Assembly (NCBI GenBank): GCA_022453515.1
Contig: JAJNNY010000028.1
Location: forward strand, 248,001 to 312,000
Direction of reading: 5' to 3'
From: Astrocystis sublimbata
Lineage: Eukaryota; Ascomycota; Sordariomycetes; Xylariales; Xylariaceae
DNA length: 64,000 nucleotides
In this document: positions 1 through 11,089 of the stretch, piece after piece
Position numbering within the stretch: position 1 is the first letter of the stretch
Layout of the letters: each line of letters opens with the position of its first letter
The notes under the pieces: generated by a model
The model's database searches: none
Seen by the model: only the letters and a program-made list of their open reading frames with translations
Told to the model about the DNA's origin: nothing
Made by a program: the position numbers and the translations under genes

Positions 1-917
1 CGAGAGTATTGAAATTGTAGGGTTTGAATGTTGCTATCTGCCAGGATCCGTTCGCCTACATCTCGTCTTTTATATTTGATCTTTCCTTGGCATTTTCAAT
101 GTTGAAAACAAGTTGTCAGTCTTCGCCGGCTCAAATTGGCGATGTAATTTGAAGCTTTTTTTTTTTTTTTTTTGGCTCGCCCAGGTTTTCTTACTGATCT
201 ATCTTCAATGTCTGAGACTGCTTCATACATCTGGCAAAGACCCCTGTTCATTAAACCCCCAATTAGGTCTAACCACTGAGGTGACCTTGGCTGTGATAGG
301 CCTCCTGGCGTGCTTGGTATACCAGGCTCGCCAGGATATAGCAGGGTTAGCAGAGCTCCGACTTTCACTGAGAAACCCCCGCCCGCCCCGATCATCTTTG
401 TCCCATGGTCCAGCAAGTACAACTATATCACTTCGGAAGTGCACCTTAGCCCCTCCTCGGGTTGTGCGGGAGGATCGGTTTATGATGTGTAATTGGACAT
501 CAGCCTGTCCGGGAGGGGTCCGGGATGCCGGGAAGCGCAGATGCCTCTTGTAGCTGTGATGACAGATCGTTCCGCTGGAACAAAGGCATGTCTAGGGACG
601 CGCAAGTATCGATTCCGAGACATATCTCCTATTCTTTGTGCTCGGATGAGCGTACCAAATCCAGCTCCTCGGTCAAAAGCGTAGAGCCCGCCCTAGCAGA
701 CCCATTTCCCTCTCCCTTGTGACATGTTGGCAGCGCCTCGATACGACTCGCATATAACATAATTCAGCAGGGGTAAAGCAATCCTGGGTAAGCAGGGAGT
801 GCAAGACGCTACCCCGTCCAACATAATCAATAACTTGAATTGCCCGAATCTTATAAATCTACGGGTCCCCATTTCGATTCGTGCTTATTTGGTCAACTTC
901 TCGTCCATCTCACCACC
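1..917. other. Upstream intergenic region, no supported gene
   Basis: Open frames here are short, overlap on both strands and match no family I recognise. A T18 homopolymer lies at about 156-173. The 3' end is the promoter and leader of the glutathione transferase gene. Confidence 0.5.
156..173. repeat. poly-T tract (18 nt)
   Basis: An uninterrupted run of T in non-coding DNA. It is slippage-prone and has no evident function. Confidence 0.9.
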
Positions 918-1658
918 ATGTCTCAAAAACTCATTCCTACGCTTCACCATCTTAACCACTCGGCGGCGTTCCGCTGCTTATGGGCTTTGGAGGAGTTAAA
1001 GGAGGTGAAGGGCATCAAATACCATCTGAAGACCTACGGGCGACAGCGCGGGGGAGCACCTGAGGAGCTGAAAGCAATCTTTCCAATGGGAAAGTCTCCG
1101 ATTCTGACACTCGAGACGACTGAGCCGGGCAAACCGCCGCCGACGATCCAGATCATTCCAGGAGTGCTCACCGAAGCTCAGTTGATCTTACGCTTTTTGA
1201 GCGAAGAGTACGGTGACGGGCTTTGGGAACCGACCACCGAGGAGGACAGAAACCGCGATATCTTCTTCCAGGGGTTCTCTATGATGACCTTCACGCCAAA
1301 CGTTGACTTTATCGTCATTCTCGAGGCCCTCATATCGATTCTGCCATATGGAGTCTCCGCATTGTTCGGTCTCATCTTATCCCCTTTGGTAACGTTCGGC
1401 AGAGACAGAATTGTCCCCGTTCTCCAGGTCCTAGAAAACGCACTCAGTGATGAGAAGCCATACTTCGCCGGCAAGGAGTTTGGGCTGGCGGATTTCAATG
1501 TTTCCTTTGGTATGGACATGAGCTCGCAGCGAGGATACTTCGATCCGGCTCAGTTTCCAAAATTGCGGGATTGGCAAACGAAAGTCAAAGCAAGATCAGG
1601 TTTTATCAACGCTCTGGAGAAGTGTAATGGGTATAACCTGAAGACATTCGGAATTTGA
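918..1658 (+). CDS. Glutathione S-transferase (Gtt1-like)
   Basis: Single-exon gene for 246 aa, expected to conjugate glutathione to electrophiles in the cytosol. The first ~85 residues look like the thioredoxin-fold GST domain: a short beta/alpha start, then FPMGKSPIL, which fits the cis-Pro loop that binds glutathione, then a TEAQLILRFL segment in the place of the usual 'ES.AI..YL' motif. Residues ~105-240 form the all-helical C-terminal domain, with GLADFNVSFGMDM matching the N-capping-box region of fungal GSTs. I chose the ATG at 918 (context CACCATG) because the 26 residues upstream in frame do not resemble a GST. It lies upstream of the P450 group on the other strand; detoxification or secondary metabolism is inference only. 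Confidence 0.85.
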   Translation: MSQKLIPTLHHLNHSAAFRCLWALEELKEVKGIKYHLKTYGRQRGGAPEELKAIFPMGKSPILTLETTEPGKPPPTIQIIPGVLTEAQLILRFLSEEYGDGLWEPTTEEDRNRDIFFQGFSMMTFTPNVDFIVILEALISILPYGVSALFGLILSPLVTFGRDRIVPVLQVLENALSDEKPYFAGKEFGLADFNVSFGMDMSSQRGYFDPAQFPKLRDWQTKVKARSGFINALEKCNGYNLKTFGI

Positions 1659-2736
1659 AGTTCCATCGCATGACCATATCTCGCGCCATTATTGCAGGCT
1701 ATATCTTGGCAGATAATTATTGTCGTCGGGCAGAAATTGTAGGACATCGAAAATAAGATTGTGTTGGGAAATGTGCCATTGTGCTTATGGGTTGACTCTG
1801 TCGATGCTAGATATAAGACTAAGCGATGTAAAATCCCTCATCGGTGCTGATGACTATGATTCAACTTCATCTTCATTTGTTACACTAGTGATACTGCTGC
1901 CCTAACTTTGCTCTCTTGCAATGGCACTTAAGAAACCTTCGAAAGTATCCGACTTGGGCTTTCGGATTTTAAGTGAAAATTCTCAAGTAGGCGAGAGCAT
2001 GACGGCCCGACATAGGACTGTGTAGGTCCAATGCGTGCCTTTTGCCACATCTTGTAACAGGATGTCGAGGATTGGTTGCACGCAGTGGAAACTCAAGTCT
2101 CCTGTTCGAAATTGATCTTGAAGGCTGACTTTCATGAGATGAGGGAATTAGATTGGGACCCCAAAGAACTTATTCCCATCTCAGTGTATAGGAGTGAGTG
2201 ACTTCTGCCTGACACATGCACGAATAATAAATTGTATTATATATATATATAAGGCAACTGGTATCCGATACCTGACAGCATTCATACAATTCACAATTCA
2301 CAATCCACAAACGACAAAGGTAACGAACAGTAAAGATGGGAGAACACCTCGTTCTAAAGGGTCGTCTAGTTCTTTTTCTGTTCTCAACTTCGATCTTAGT
2401 TATTCACTAGCGCGGTGGTATTGTTGTATGCAAGACCCTCCAGATCGAAGCTTTACAACATGGTCATCACGGGCCCCATGCTCGTGACAAGACTCCAAAT
2501 TGCAGACCCCCGCACCCTTGTGGTCTCAGCGTCACCTCTGTAACAGCACTAGCCTTACAGCAGCCCGAAATAGAAGCAGCACAGCTCTACATCTCAAGGA
2601 CCTGCCTCCCTCCTCAAGTACTTAGATTTCATTTTGAGACCGTTAGTTATCATCTGGTTAACCTCACCACACCACCTTCGATCAGCTCCATCGTCTCCCA
2701 ATAACCAACCCCCTCGTTCTTTATACAATCAGCCAG
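1659..2736. other. Intergenic region, no supported gene
   Basis: Contains the GST 3' flank and the promoter of the F-box/ankyrin gene. A short TA-rich run occurs at ~2235-2252. Short open frames such as 2194-2487 have no recognisable motifs. Confidence 0.5.
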
Positions 2737-4182
2737 ATGCCGTTTTCCAGTATTCCAGACGAGCTCAGTCACTACATCCTTGCTGCAGCTGTACGGCAGC
2801 GAGATCTTAAACGTGCGGTCCGCCTCCGATTGGTGAGCCGTGCATGGAATGTCGCGGTGGAATACGCTGTATTCGACTCCGGAATACTTGATAGGACCGG
2901 AACTCTCAGATCAGCCTGCTCTCGCGGTGGTGTGCTAGACTTCTGGCATCGATACCTCACGTACAGGGCCCTTTCTAAACCCAAACAGCGGTCGCGACGC
3001 CTTATGATGATTCGCCAAGTAGCTGAATGCATCGTAGACCTGCGCGGTGAAAGGATAGATGACGCACAGGCCGGTCATCACATGGTACAATGCGTGGACA
3101 AGATCTGTCACGCCGCCATCTTGTTTCACGCACAAGGGGACCTGCCGGAAAACTGCCTTGTGGCCGAGAAAAATCCCATGGGTAGATTTGACTGGAACTG
3201 CGACTGCTTCAAACAGGCACTCTTGGTTGCTGCTGCATGCACAAATGATCTTGACCTAGTTCTCCAACTGAAGTCGAAGTCGCCACACTCTCATATTACT
3301 ACCGACACGGTTGATGCTCCACGAGAGCCTGATAGCGGTGTATTACTCCACGCTCCCAAATTTCCCTTTGACGAATTCTGGGTAGCAGCTTACATGGGGA
3401 ACACGCAAGTTATATCGGCGCTCTTGGAATATGAAGCAAGATTGCCAATTGAGGACATGCTCCATCGTGAAAGTCGTGGAGCTGTCATCTCCGGCGCAGC
3501 TTGGGGCAATCAGATGGAAACCTTAGATCTCGTCCTGAGTCCTGGTTTTGACGACAGCAGTCCTGATTTCCAGCGATTCCGACGACACATTGTGACTGGA
3601 CTCATGCTCACCACAAGTGTGGACATCTTCAAGCGCCTCTTCAAAATAGTAGGACTCGATCTGCAACATCGCCACAGACCTTATAGCCCTGATTATCGGC
3701 GGAGATGGCTCGTACGGAGGTTCCAGGGAGCAGCTCGAAACGGTGAAGTATCGCTGATGGAATACCTTGCTGAATTTGGTCTTTCTGTCAACGTCGAATA
3801 TCCTGGCGAAGATTGTCTTATCAGCCTAGCGGCATCTAAAGGCCGCAAAGACGCTGTACGGTGGCTATTGGATAGGGGAGCTTCGATGGACGATTCACTG
3901 CAGGCGGCAGTCTCTCATGGGTCTTTTGGCATTACGAGGCTCCTCCTCGAACATGGAGCGATTCACGACGATGGCGTGGTACAAGAAGCCATCATCGAAT
4001 CTGTCAGAACAGAGAATGAAGCGTTGTTTGGTCTTCTGATATCGTATGGTGCTAGACTCAGCATGGAAAGATTTGCGAAGGCAATGCAAATTGCTGAAAC
4101 TGAACAGCTTGAATCGATGCAGAGACTGCTCGAAAATACTCAGACACAGCGACTGATCACGAAGGCGCTGATTGATCATTGA
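2737..4182 (+). CDS. F-box and ankyrin-repeat-like protein
   Basis: Intronless gene for 481 aa. The N-terminus (residues ~3-45) has the pattern of a fungal F-box: an IPDELSHYIL start, then an L(R)LVSRAWN segment. F-boxes bind Skp1 and bring substrates to SCF ubiquitin ligases. Residues ~200-460 contain degenerate ankyrin-like units, for example AAYMGNTQVISALLEY, SLAASKGRKDAVRWLLDRGA and SHGSFGITRLLLEHGA, which would form the substrate-binding part. Such proteins are abundant and lineage-specific in fungi, so no substrate can be proposed. The start fits because the F-box begins at once. No premature stop is seen. Confidence 0.8.
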   Translation: MPFSSIPDELSHYILAAAVRQRDLKRAVRLRLVSRAWNVAVEYAVFDSGILDRTGTLRSACSRGGVLDFWHRYLTYRALSKPKQRSRRLMMIRQVAECIVDLRGERIDDAQAGHHMVQCVDKICHAAILFHAQGDLPENCLVAEKNPMGRFDWNCDCFKQALLVAAACTNDLDLVLQLKSKSPHSHITTDTVDAPREPDSGVLLHAPKFPFDEFWVAAYMGNTQVISALLEYEARLPIEDMLHRESRGAVISGAAWGNQMETLDLVLSPGFDDSSPDFQRFRRHIVTGLMLTTSVDIFKRLFKIVGLDLQHRHRPYSPDYRRRWLVRRFQGAARNGEVSLMEYLAEFGLSVNVEYPGEDCLISLAASKGRKDAVRWLLDRGASMDDSLQAAVSHGSFGITRLLLEHGAIHDDGVVQEAIIESVRTENEALFGLLISYGARLSMERFAKAMQIAETEQLESMQRLLENTQTQRLITKALIDH

Positions 4183-5522
4183 ATAATACAGTCCACTACA
4201 TAGAAATACTTGTTAGCTTGAATAATGAGAGGGCGGCCTAGAAAACCTGAGGAAGACGATAGTTCTCGTTCAAGGAAAAATATGTCTATATACTACTCTG
4301 GGTTGAGATAGGGTCTATTGATAAATTTGTGTTTCATGCATATGGAACATATTCGCAAATTAAGGTTTGAGACACAGGCAAATCAACGTTATGTCTCCCT
4401 CAAATGCTGATAAATTGGAGCGAAGAGGGTTTGCAACAATTGGTGCTTGAGTAGCTGCATCGCACGTTTGTGAGCCACGGCAGATGGAAACGAAAAGCTG
4501 TCGGTTTGTTGACATGTGGCCATGCAACAAACGACCCAATCAACCATCCACGTTCAAATCGATAAAAATAGTGCAAACATCTCACGGGGTGAGGGAAGCC
4601 AATCGCGAGTAAAGGGTCGGGTTGCTATGAAATCTCTTGTTGTTACATACCTGTAGCCGAGAGCTAGCCACTATGTACCTATATCGTAGTAATTATGGTA
4701 AGACGCTCCAGGGCCAGGCGGCAGGCGGCAGGCACTGTAACTCGGCTCATGATTCGGTATCAGCATGACAAAGTCGCAATAAGACGACAAGCATCATGGA
4801 TAGTACTGCCGTCAGCCAGTGTGTATTGCATGCCGGTCATGCTAACACCATTTTTACACACCAAAGCACGCTATCATCCGTCCCGGCCGATCCTATCATG
4901 CCGGCATCAACAGTGATCGCCAGGACCGGTGACGGATAGGATTCGCGTTGACCCCGCATTCAACGTCGCCCTTGCTATAATAGTTATGTTGGGTAATGGA
5001 TGTAACATTGTTTGCTACGAGTCTGCAGCCGAAAATAAACAAGCATTCGATAAATGGATCTCACCATCCCTGGCCTTTGTACTACAAAGGAAAATGGTGA
5101 GCTAAATGGGAATCTTTAGGGGGATGGCAAAGAAAGGCGTCTAGGCTGGACTAAACTAGGCACAAAATTGTCTCACAATCTATTTTCCCTGCTGACATGT
5201 CACTCAGTAATACTTCGAGTTAGATCAGTGGCATTATTGTAGACTATTAGAACAGGAAGTAGTGAATGTTTGCGTGCTTTCCGTATTTATCGGTCCTTAG
5301 ATTAGGGGAATCTAATCATAGCCAAGGTGTTAATGGTCGATTTCCGAGAGGGGGCCACAGCCGAGGTGTAATCCGGATTCCGCGACTCAACACATGGTAC
5401 TTTGCAAGTAGGTGATGTCAAGCTGTAATTCAATCTCAGTGCAGCAATTGTGTCAATTTTTGTATACTCTATGCCCCCCCTGAAAGATACACAAACATCG
5501 CCATGTAGGATTAGACCCCTAT
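4183..5522. other. Intergenic region between F-box gene and P450-1, no supported gene
   Basis: About 1.3 kb between convergent gene ends. Only short open frames without motifs occur. A small direct repeat of GGCAGGC lies at ~4718-4732. Confidence 0.45.
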
Positions 5523-7368
5523 TCAGGTTGAACGTTTGCGCACCCGTAAGGTAGCGTCCATCTTTGGCAACTTCATCGCAAGGAGGTTCGTTGGCTGATG
5601 CCTTGCTTTGCTGTACTCGACATCGTAGTTCGTCAATATGTATGCGAGGACGAGTTTCATCTCGTGAACAGCCAGGAAGCGACCTGGACATGGGTTCTTG
5701 CTTGTCCCAAAGCCAAAGAAATGGTCATCCGGTGTGGCTGTAAGCTTCGTGTTCGTGTACGTCTTGCCAGCTGGGTCGCCTTCATGACCTTCGATGCTCA
5801 CAAACCTGAAGATATTGAAGTGGTGTGCATCTTGATATGTAGTCTCATCACTGTGTATACTTTCCATTGGTGATGCTAGAATCACGCCTTGCGGGACAAG
5901 AATGCTGTTGTTTTCGTGCTTAATTGATATACCCTTGGGGTCGATCACCTGCACATGCGCTCACTGTCAGTTATACCCCTTGCAGACACTAGAAAAGAAG
6001 ATCAACTGACCGTTCGAGCCATCGCAACAGAAGCAAAAGGCGCCACTCTCATCGACTCTCGCAGCGCTGAGTCCATGAGTCGGAGTCTTCGAACAGCTTC
6101 TGAAGTCCACCGTCCACCAGCGTCGCGTAGCGCCTTGTCGCATTCCTCTCGAAGAGCCTCGATGTACCCTAGCGACGGATCAGAGGTGATGAGGCACATG
6201 ATGAGGTTGTTCAAAGTCAAGGTCATGCTATGCAGCGATACGTTGTTGGTTATGAGAAGCCGTTCGGCAATCAGTGGCGCAGATAGCTGTGTTGGGTCAT
6301 TGCGGGATATGGCTTCATTGATGATCAACTGAAGCGCATCTTTCTGAAAACGCGGGTAAGTATTTCAGCAATATTCACGAATCTAGTACAATAGTGTTGA
6401 AGAGTTTGGTCATTCGAACTTACTGTTGGTGTCTTGTCACCGCTATCTCGAGGTACCTCCTGTGTCGTTCCCTTGATTCTAGCCTCGATGTATGGAGCAC
6501 ACAGCTTAGCGAATGCTTTCGCGTAGTATGAACACCACAGTCTGACTAAGTATCCGACCATTGGCCGCAGTAGCTTTGGTGTGATACTTATGAGAGTCGC
6601 ACCGCCAAATAAAGCTACGGACTGGCTTTCTAGGAGCGCTATGTATCTCTCGTTGTTGCCTGCATGACGTAAGTCTTTCGCGTCTTCAAGTATGATGAAC
6701 ATGACGAACATAGAGGGGCGCCACATAGGGCGGAATTCGCGACTCTAGCGATTACATGAAAGCATGCTTGCCAGATCGGAACCTCTTTCCACTCCGAAGG
6801 TGCTCCCCACGTCGACTTGAATCCGTCTTCAAGCTCGATGATCATTGGGTCAGTGAGAACATTGAGGTCGCGTGTAAGCTGGCTTGGGATCAGATATCGA
6901 TGATAAGGATCACGGATGATCCTTTGGTCATGAACCGTGTATTTGGCTTGAATCTGTTCCTGGAGAGTGCCGAAGACATCTAATCGGTCTTCTGGCAGCC
7001 GGCCCACCGACTTCATCTGTTCTGTCGGGAGGATAATCATTGTCCCACGATCCATGGTGGGCATGAGATATGGAGTATCGCGCTTAGTGAACTTGGTACT
7101 ATGTCAGCTTATCTGCAGCAAAGATTCATCAGAGCGCGCTCACCTTGGAGTAACCCTCAGAAGCCCAATCCGCCATATTCCACAGCGACCGAATAGTTGC
7201 CCGTATACCATGAAACCATTCTTCGCGAAAGCCAACCTCTGGGAAAGCTCTGAACAAGGCATCGTGTTGCTTCTCTATTTCCGTTCTAGATGCGACGAAG
7301 AGGAAATAAACAAGCGGAATAGACAACACCAACAAGGCCACTTCCACCTGCGACATAGAAATGGCCAT
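5523..7368 (-). CDS. Cytochrome P450 monooxygenase 1 (5 exons)
   Basis: Exons on the minus strand: 7144-7368, 6710-7091, 6424-6659, 6011-6343, 5523-5948, giving an intact 533-aa frame. The N-terminus (residues ~8-25) is a hydrophobic ER anchor. Later landmarks are ALREECDKALRDAGG, LMDSALRESMR (K-helix ExxR) and the heme-binding loop FFGFGTSKNPCPGR with the cysteine ligand. The overall pattern resembles fungal P450s annotated as ent-kaurene oxidase-like, but the substrate cannot be read from sequence. Exons 2, 3 and 4 are exactly the same lengths as in the P450 at 11090-13048, which shows paralogy. The first intron appears to end in AAG rather than CAG or TAG. Boundaries were found by hand from phase and motif continuity. 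Confidence 0.88.
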
Positions 7369-8015
7369 ATTAAGCGTGGAAATCAATGAAGAGATTATTA
7401 AGAAAGTTCGAGGTTCCTTCGGCGCTTGTTGATATCGACTAGGAAGTGTGAATAAGAAGGAATCTTGCTCAATGAGACACGATATCGGTAAGTTTTCTCC
7501 GTACAACTTAGGACGTCATAACATATCTCACAGTGATTCTGCTTTGTGTACTAGATTATCTGTCAAAAGGATTTGTATTCCGTGTGTTGGGACCTAGCTT
7601 ACGATACGTACCTTAAGACCCCGCTCATGTTTTGGGGGCCAGCAATTGCGAAAATTGGGAGGATGTGAGGTATGACAGGTCGGCCCAGCCTGTCGCATCA
7701 TATCCTTGCAGTGTAGCTTCAGGGAGGTCTCTAGTGGCTGACGGCGCTGCATCTGAGCATTGTTAGCTGTTCGGTGCTCCGACTTCTTTATTTCCTATGA
7801 TCCCGGTACTTCCAAGCTAGAAGGATCACTCGGAGGTTGCAAACTAAAGCACTCATACTTCTTTCACTCTCTTGCAGCAAGTAGGTACGTTGGTGGTCAA
7901 AATCAAAGAGCAAGCATGGTCGTCTAATCGCGATGTTTTTTAGAAGGCGACGAATTAGTACTGCAATATAAAATCATCAAAAATTACGCTGCCGACATCA
8001 CTTGTTGAATTGCCA
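7369..8015. other. Intergenic region, no supported gene
   Basis: Promoter side of P450-1 and 3' flank of the rhodopsin-like gene, which lies on the same strand. A GTAGGTAC element occurs near 7881. No gene is seen. Confidence 0.45.
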
Positions 8016-9348
8016 TCAATAAGCCAACCCCGCAACCTTGACATCATTTCTGCTCTTGTCATAACCTCCCTCTTCAAGCTCAATATAGTTATGGGAATCT
8101 GGTGTGAACTGGGTATCGCGAGTTTGCAGATGCGATCGGCTTTGCGACTGCTCTGTAGCGACGCCTTTGTTTGTTGTGATTCGGGACCTCAACCTCGCGA
8201 ACACACTAGAGTCGATATATCCCTTGATCCAAAGGGAACGAATTGCGGGAATGCACCCGAGTACGATACCGATCGCGCTATCGAGTAATCTAGATATCAA
8301 ACCCACGCGATTAGTTACTTGGGACAGAAATAGTCAAAATTAATACGGGCGACGAAAGCGCGAGACTTACGTGAATGTAGAAACGATAGTGAGATCCTCG
8401 GTTGTTTTCTGAGACGAGGTCCGCCGGTAGTGAAGGGAAACGGATCCCGTCGCGATTGCTCTAGATTATAGATAAGTATAAGTCTCCCAAATTTGGTTCA
8501 CTGTGAACAACTCGCGGTAGGAAGAAGCTACTTACACAAGCCCCAAGACGAACAAGAATGCTAGACCGATCTTCTTGCGGAGAGGCAGTTGCAGCCCGTA
8601 CACTATGGGAATCGGGATCAAGAAAGCAGTGATGTCTATAGCAAGGTTGAAGACTGCATTCGCGACCGCTATACCATACGAGTGCCCAAATAGGCGATTG
8701 AAGTACGCCGCATCCAATGTTTTATGTTCAGGGTTATCGAGCGTCCCGACTAACGAAGTGGCAGTATAACCGACGAAACCGAGTGCGAGTGTAGTGTATG
8801 CTATTCTTCGAACCCAGACCTTTGGGCCGAATATCTTGGTGTAGAGCAGCAGCAGCGCAGCTTTCGCGGTGTAGTTGCTGTAGGCTGCTACAAAGTAAGT
8901 GGCCACTGCCACCTAATGAGGGCCATTCAAATTAGCATCTCAAGCCGATTCAAGTATAGAAGAGTCAAGAGTATAAGAATTTGCCACGTACTCTTGCTAG
9001 GTCAATCGGAGCTATTGTTGGGTCGTTGAGCCCTAGTTCCGGTCAATTGCTAGTCGCGTGTGGATGGAGGATCTCACAACTCACATTTTACCGTATAATA
9101 GTAGAGTCCAGACAAGGCGCCGAGGAAACCAAGCGCGACTAGAGAGACATCTGGGATATCATATCAGAGTCTACATCAAAAACTGAGAAGGTCGTCGACT
9201 GACAGTCGTCAACAAGTAAACGATGATGGTTGCTCCAGTTCGCCCCAAGGCGACAGGCAACAAATGTTCCGGTAACGACGGCTATTGTGATCTCAGCCGC
9301 CAAGAAACCTCCAAGGGTGATACCACTCGTAGTTGCAACACCGCTCAT
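8016..9348 (-). CDS. Fungal rhodopsin-like integral membrane protein (SAT4/Pth11-type)
   Basis: Multi-exon gene starting at 9348. The N-terminus is hydrophobic and is followed by the family hallmark 'VDDYVSLVAL', formed across the first intron (the T|AT codon restores Tyr). Further exons encode DPTIAPIDLAR; a long stretch with several membrane helices (AALLLLYTKIFGPKVWVRRIAY, AVFNLAIDITAFLIPIPIVYGLQLPLRKKIGLAFLFVLGLV); a short exon ending EDLTIVSTFT; and a soluble tail to 8016. This matches the fungal rhodopsin domain: seven helices, no retinal lysine expected. Members are often named integral membrane proteins; some are Pth11-like receptors and many are of unknown function. It sits between two P450 genes. 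Exact exon edges are approximate. Confidence 0.8.
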
Positions 9349-11089
9349 TATGAGTGTATGCCCGATGTTATGGTTTACTTGGGCGGCGGGGTAGGACTGC
9401 TGGTTTGAAGGATCTTAGGCTGGGGCTTCGAAGGGAAGACTTTAGCTAATCAGTTGCAACGGAATCATGGACACAGGAGCTTTCTTCGGTCAGATGTTAT
9501 TTGCCAAGCTGTGTCTAGATATGATGGAAAGTTTGGCTTGAGGTCGTCGAGCCCAGCAGAGTCCTACTAGGGTTTGGTGCGTCGGGCATCCCGCAAACAT
9601 GATGACAGACTGCATTCTTTTCTTCCGTAAATGATCGCCTAAGTACTGTCATCTTCTGAGAATGATAAGGTAACCTACTTGTTTGAAGCTGCATGGATTA
9701 CAGCATCCTCCATGGCTACTCTAATCCCAAAGAATATGTTAGGTATTAATCATCATCCAGCCTTTGAAGATGTGCCGATGCGTTCAATTTGAAACTCTTT
9801 GGAACTCGAAATGCAACACACCAACAAAACAATAAGGTCCAAATACTTTCATTCGCCTGTGCCTCGCAGGTGCCTGCCAGGGTTGCATCAAGGCGATGAC
9901 TTCCCCCCGGTATGGAACAAGCTCACTCAGCCACCGTAATGACCTGGCCGAGACATAAATCTGCAAGCTATTTGAGTCCTACATGCAAAGTCCGGGGTGG
10001 GAGGGCCAACTGGTCGTTCCGACATTCAGAGAAGCCAATCACACGGTTCCAACGGTCTGACGTAATCTGCGAAGTAGTATTCACATACCCCCCAATCTGT
10101 TCAAAGTTGACATAATGACCTTATCGTGGATTTGCGCAACCATGCTTACTATCTGAACCCTTGCACGCCTGGATGAATGGTAGAAAGTGGCTGCATCCGG
10201 AGAGGTCGACTTACGCAATCTTTCCTGTTGTTACTTCTAGAAGGATTGATGCACCGTGTTTAGATTATGTAGGGGTAGGCTGCCACGGCATATTGCATTA
10301 GGTATCATCGCATGATCAAATGCCCCATCAAGGATATTATAGTATGCAGTACGACCTCTACCCTTCCTATTGTATGATCTTTCATCTGTCGTAGATTATA
10401 GTCGCGTTCGACTTGGAACTGGTTCTATTCAATCATTATGCTATATGGCCCGATTGCTCCGTTTGCACGCTTTCATATGCTGCGTTATTTTTTCTTTGCA
10501 GAGAGGCGAATATCTGGATGTTGTTTCGAAAACTTGTAGCCAAATATGCTCGATTTGCGCCTTCCCCTCATCACATAGATTTCCAGATGATTCTCCAAGG
10601 TTGAGTTATTGTAGGTGCATGGTCTATGAATGGTAATGCTTTATTTAGATATGAAGGTTACATATCATCATCTATGTATTGTCGGAATAGAAAAATCGAG
10701 ATCATAACGCCTAGAAAGGGAATAGCATTGTGTCGCAACAGTCTCAGTTGACTGTGAAGAGTTATAGTCACACTGATAAGGAAAGGCAGTGCATGCAAGC
10801 GACATAGGTAGGATAACAGACCGACCTACGGAAATGGCGCGGATTTCGCAATCGGTTCCCTTGATATGTTATTTGTCTATCTATACGCTTAATGTTTCGC
10901 TGCTCGCTACTTGTTTTCTTTCCTATGTTGGTCAGCCCCCAAATGTTGTTGGTAACATGATCTAAAATAGAAGTCGATCATCTACACAGAAGGTGCCATA
11001 TCTGGATGCGACTTGGTTCGTTTCCAATCCCCTGGTACTTTCGTCGGAGTCTCCCCTCCGCTATGTGGTGGTATGGTGGTATCACCTAC
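9349..11089. other. Long intergenic region, no supported gene
   Basis: About 1.7 kb with no gene that I can support. Small open frames around 9784-10636 have no family motifs. It separates the promoter of the rhodopsin-like gene from the 3' end of P450-2. Confidence 0.45.

Noticed and set aside
113..553. 146-codon open frame on the plus strand beginning before a poly-T tract
   Set aside because: The Phe run comes from the poly-T tract, there is no family motif, and overlapping frames on the other strand look equally good.
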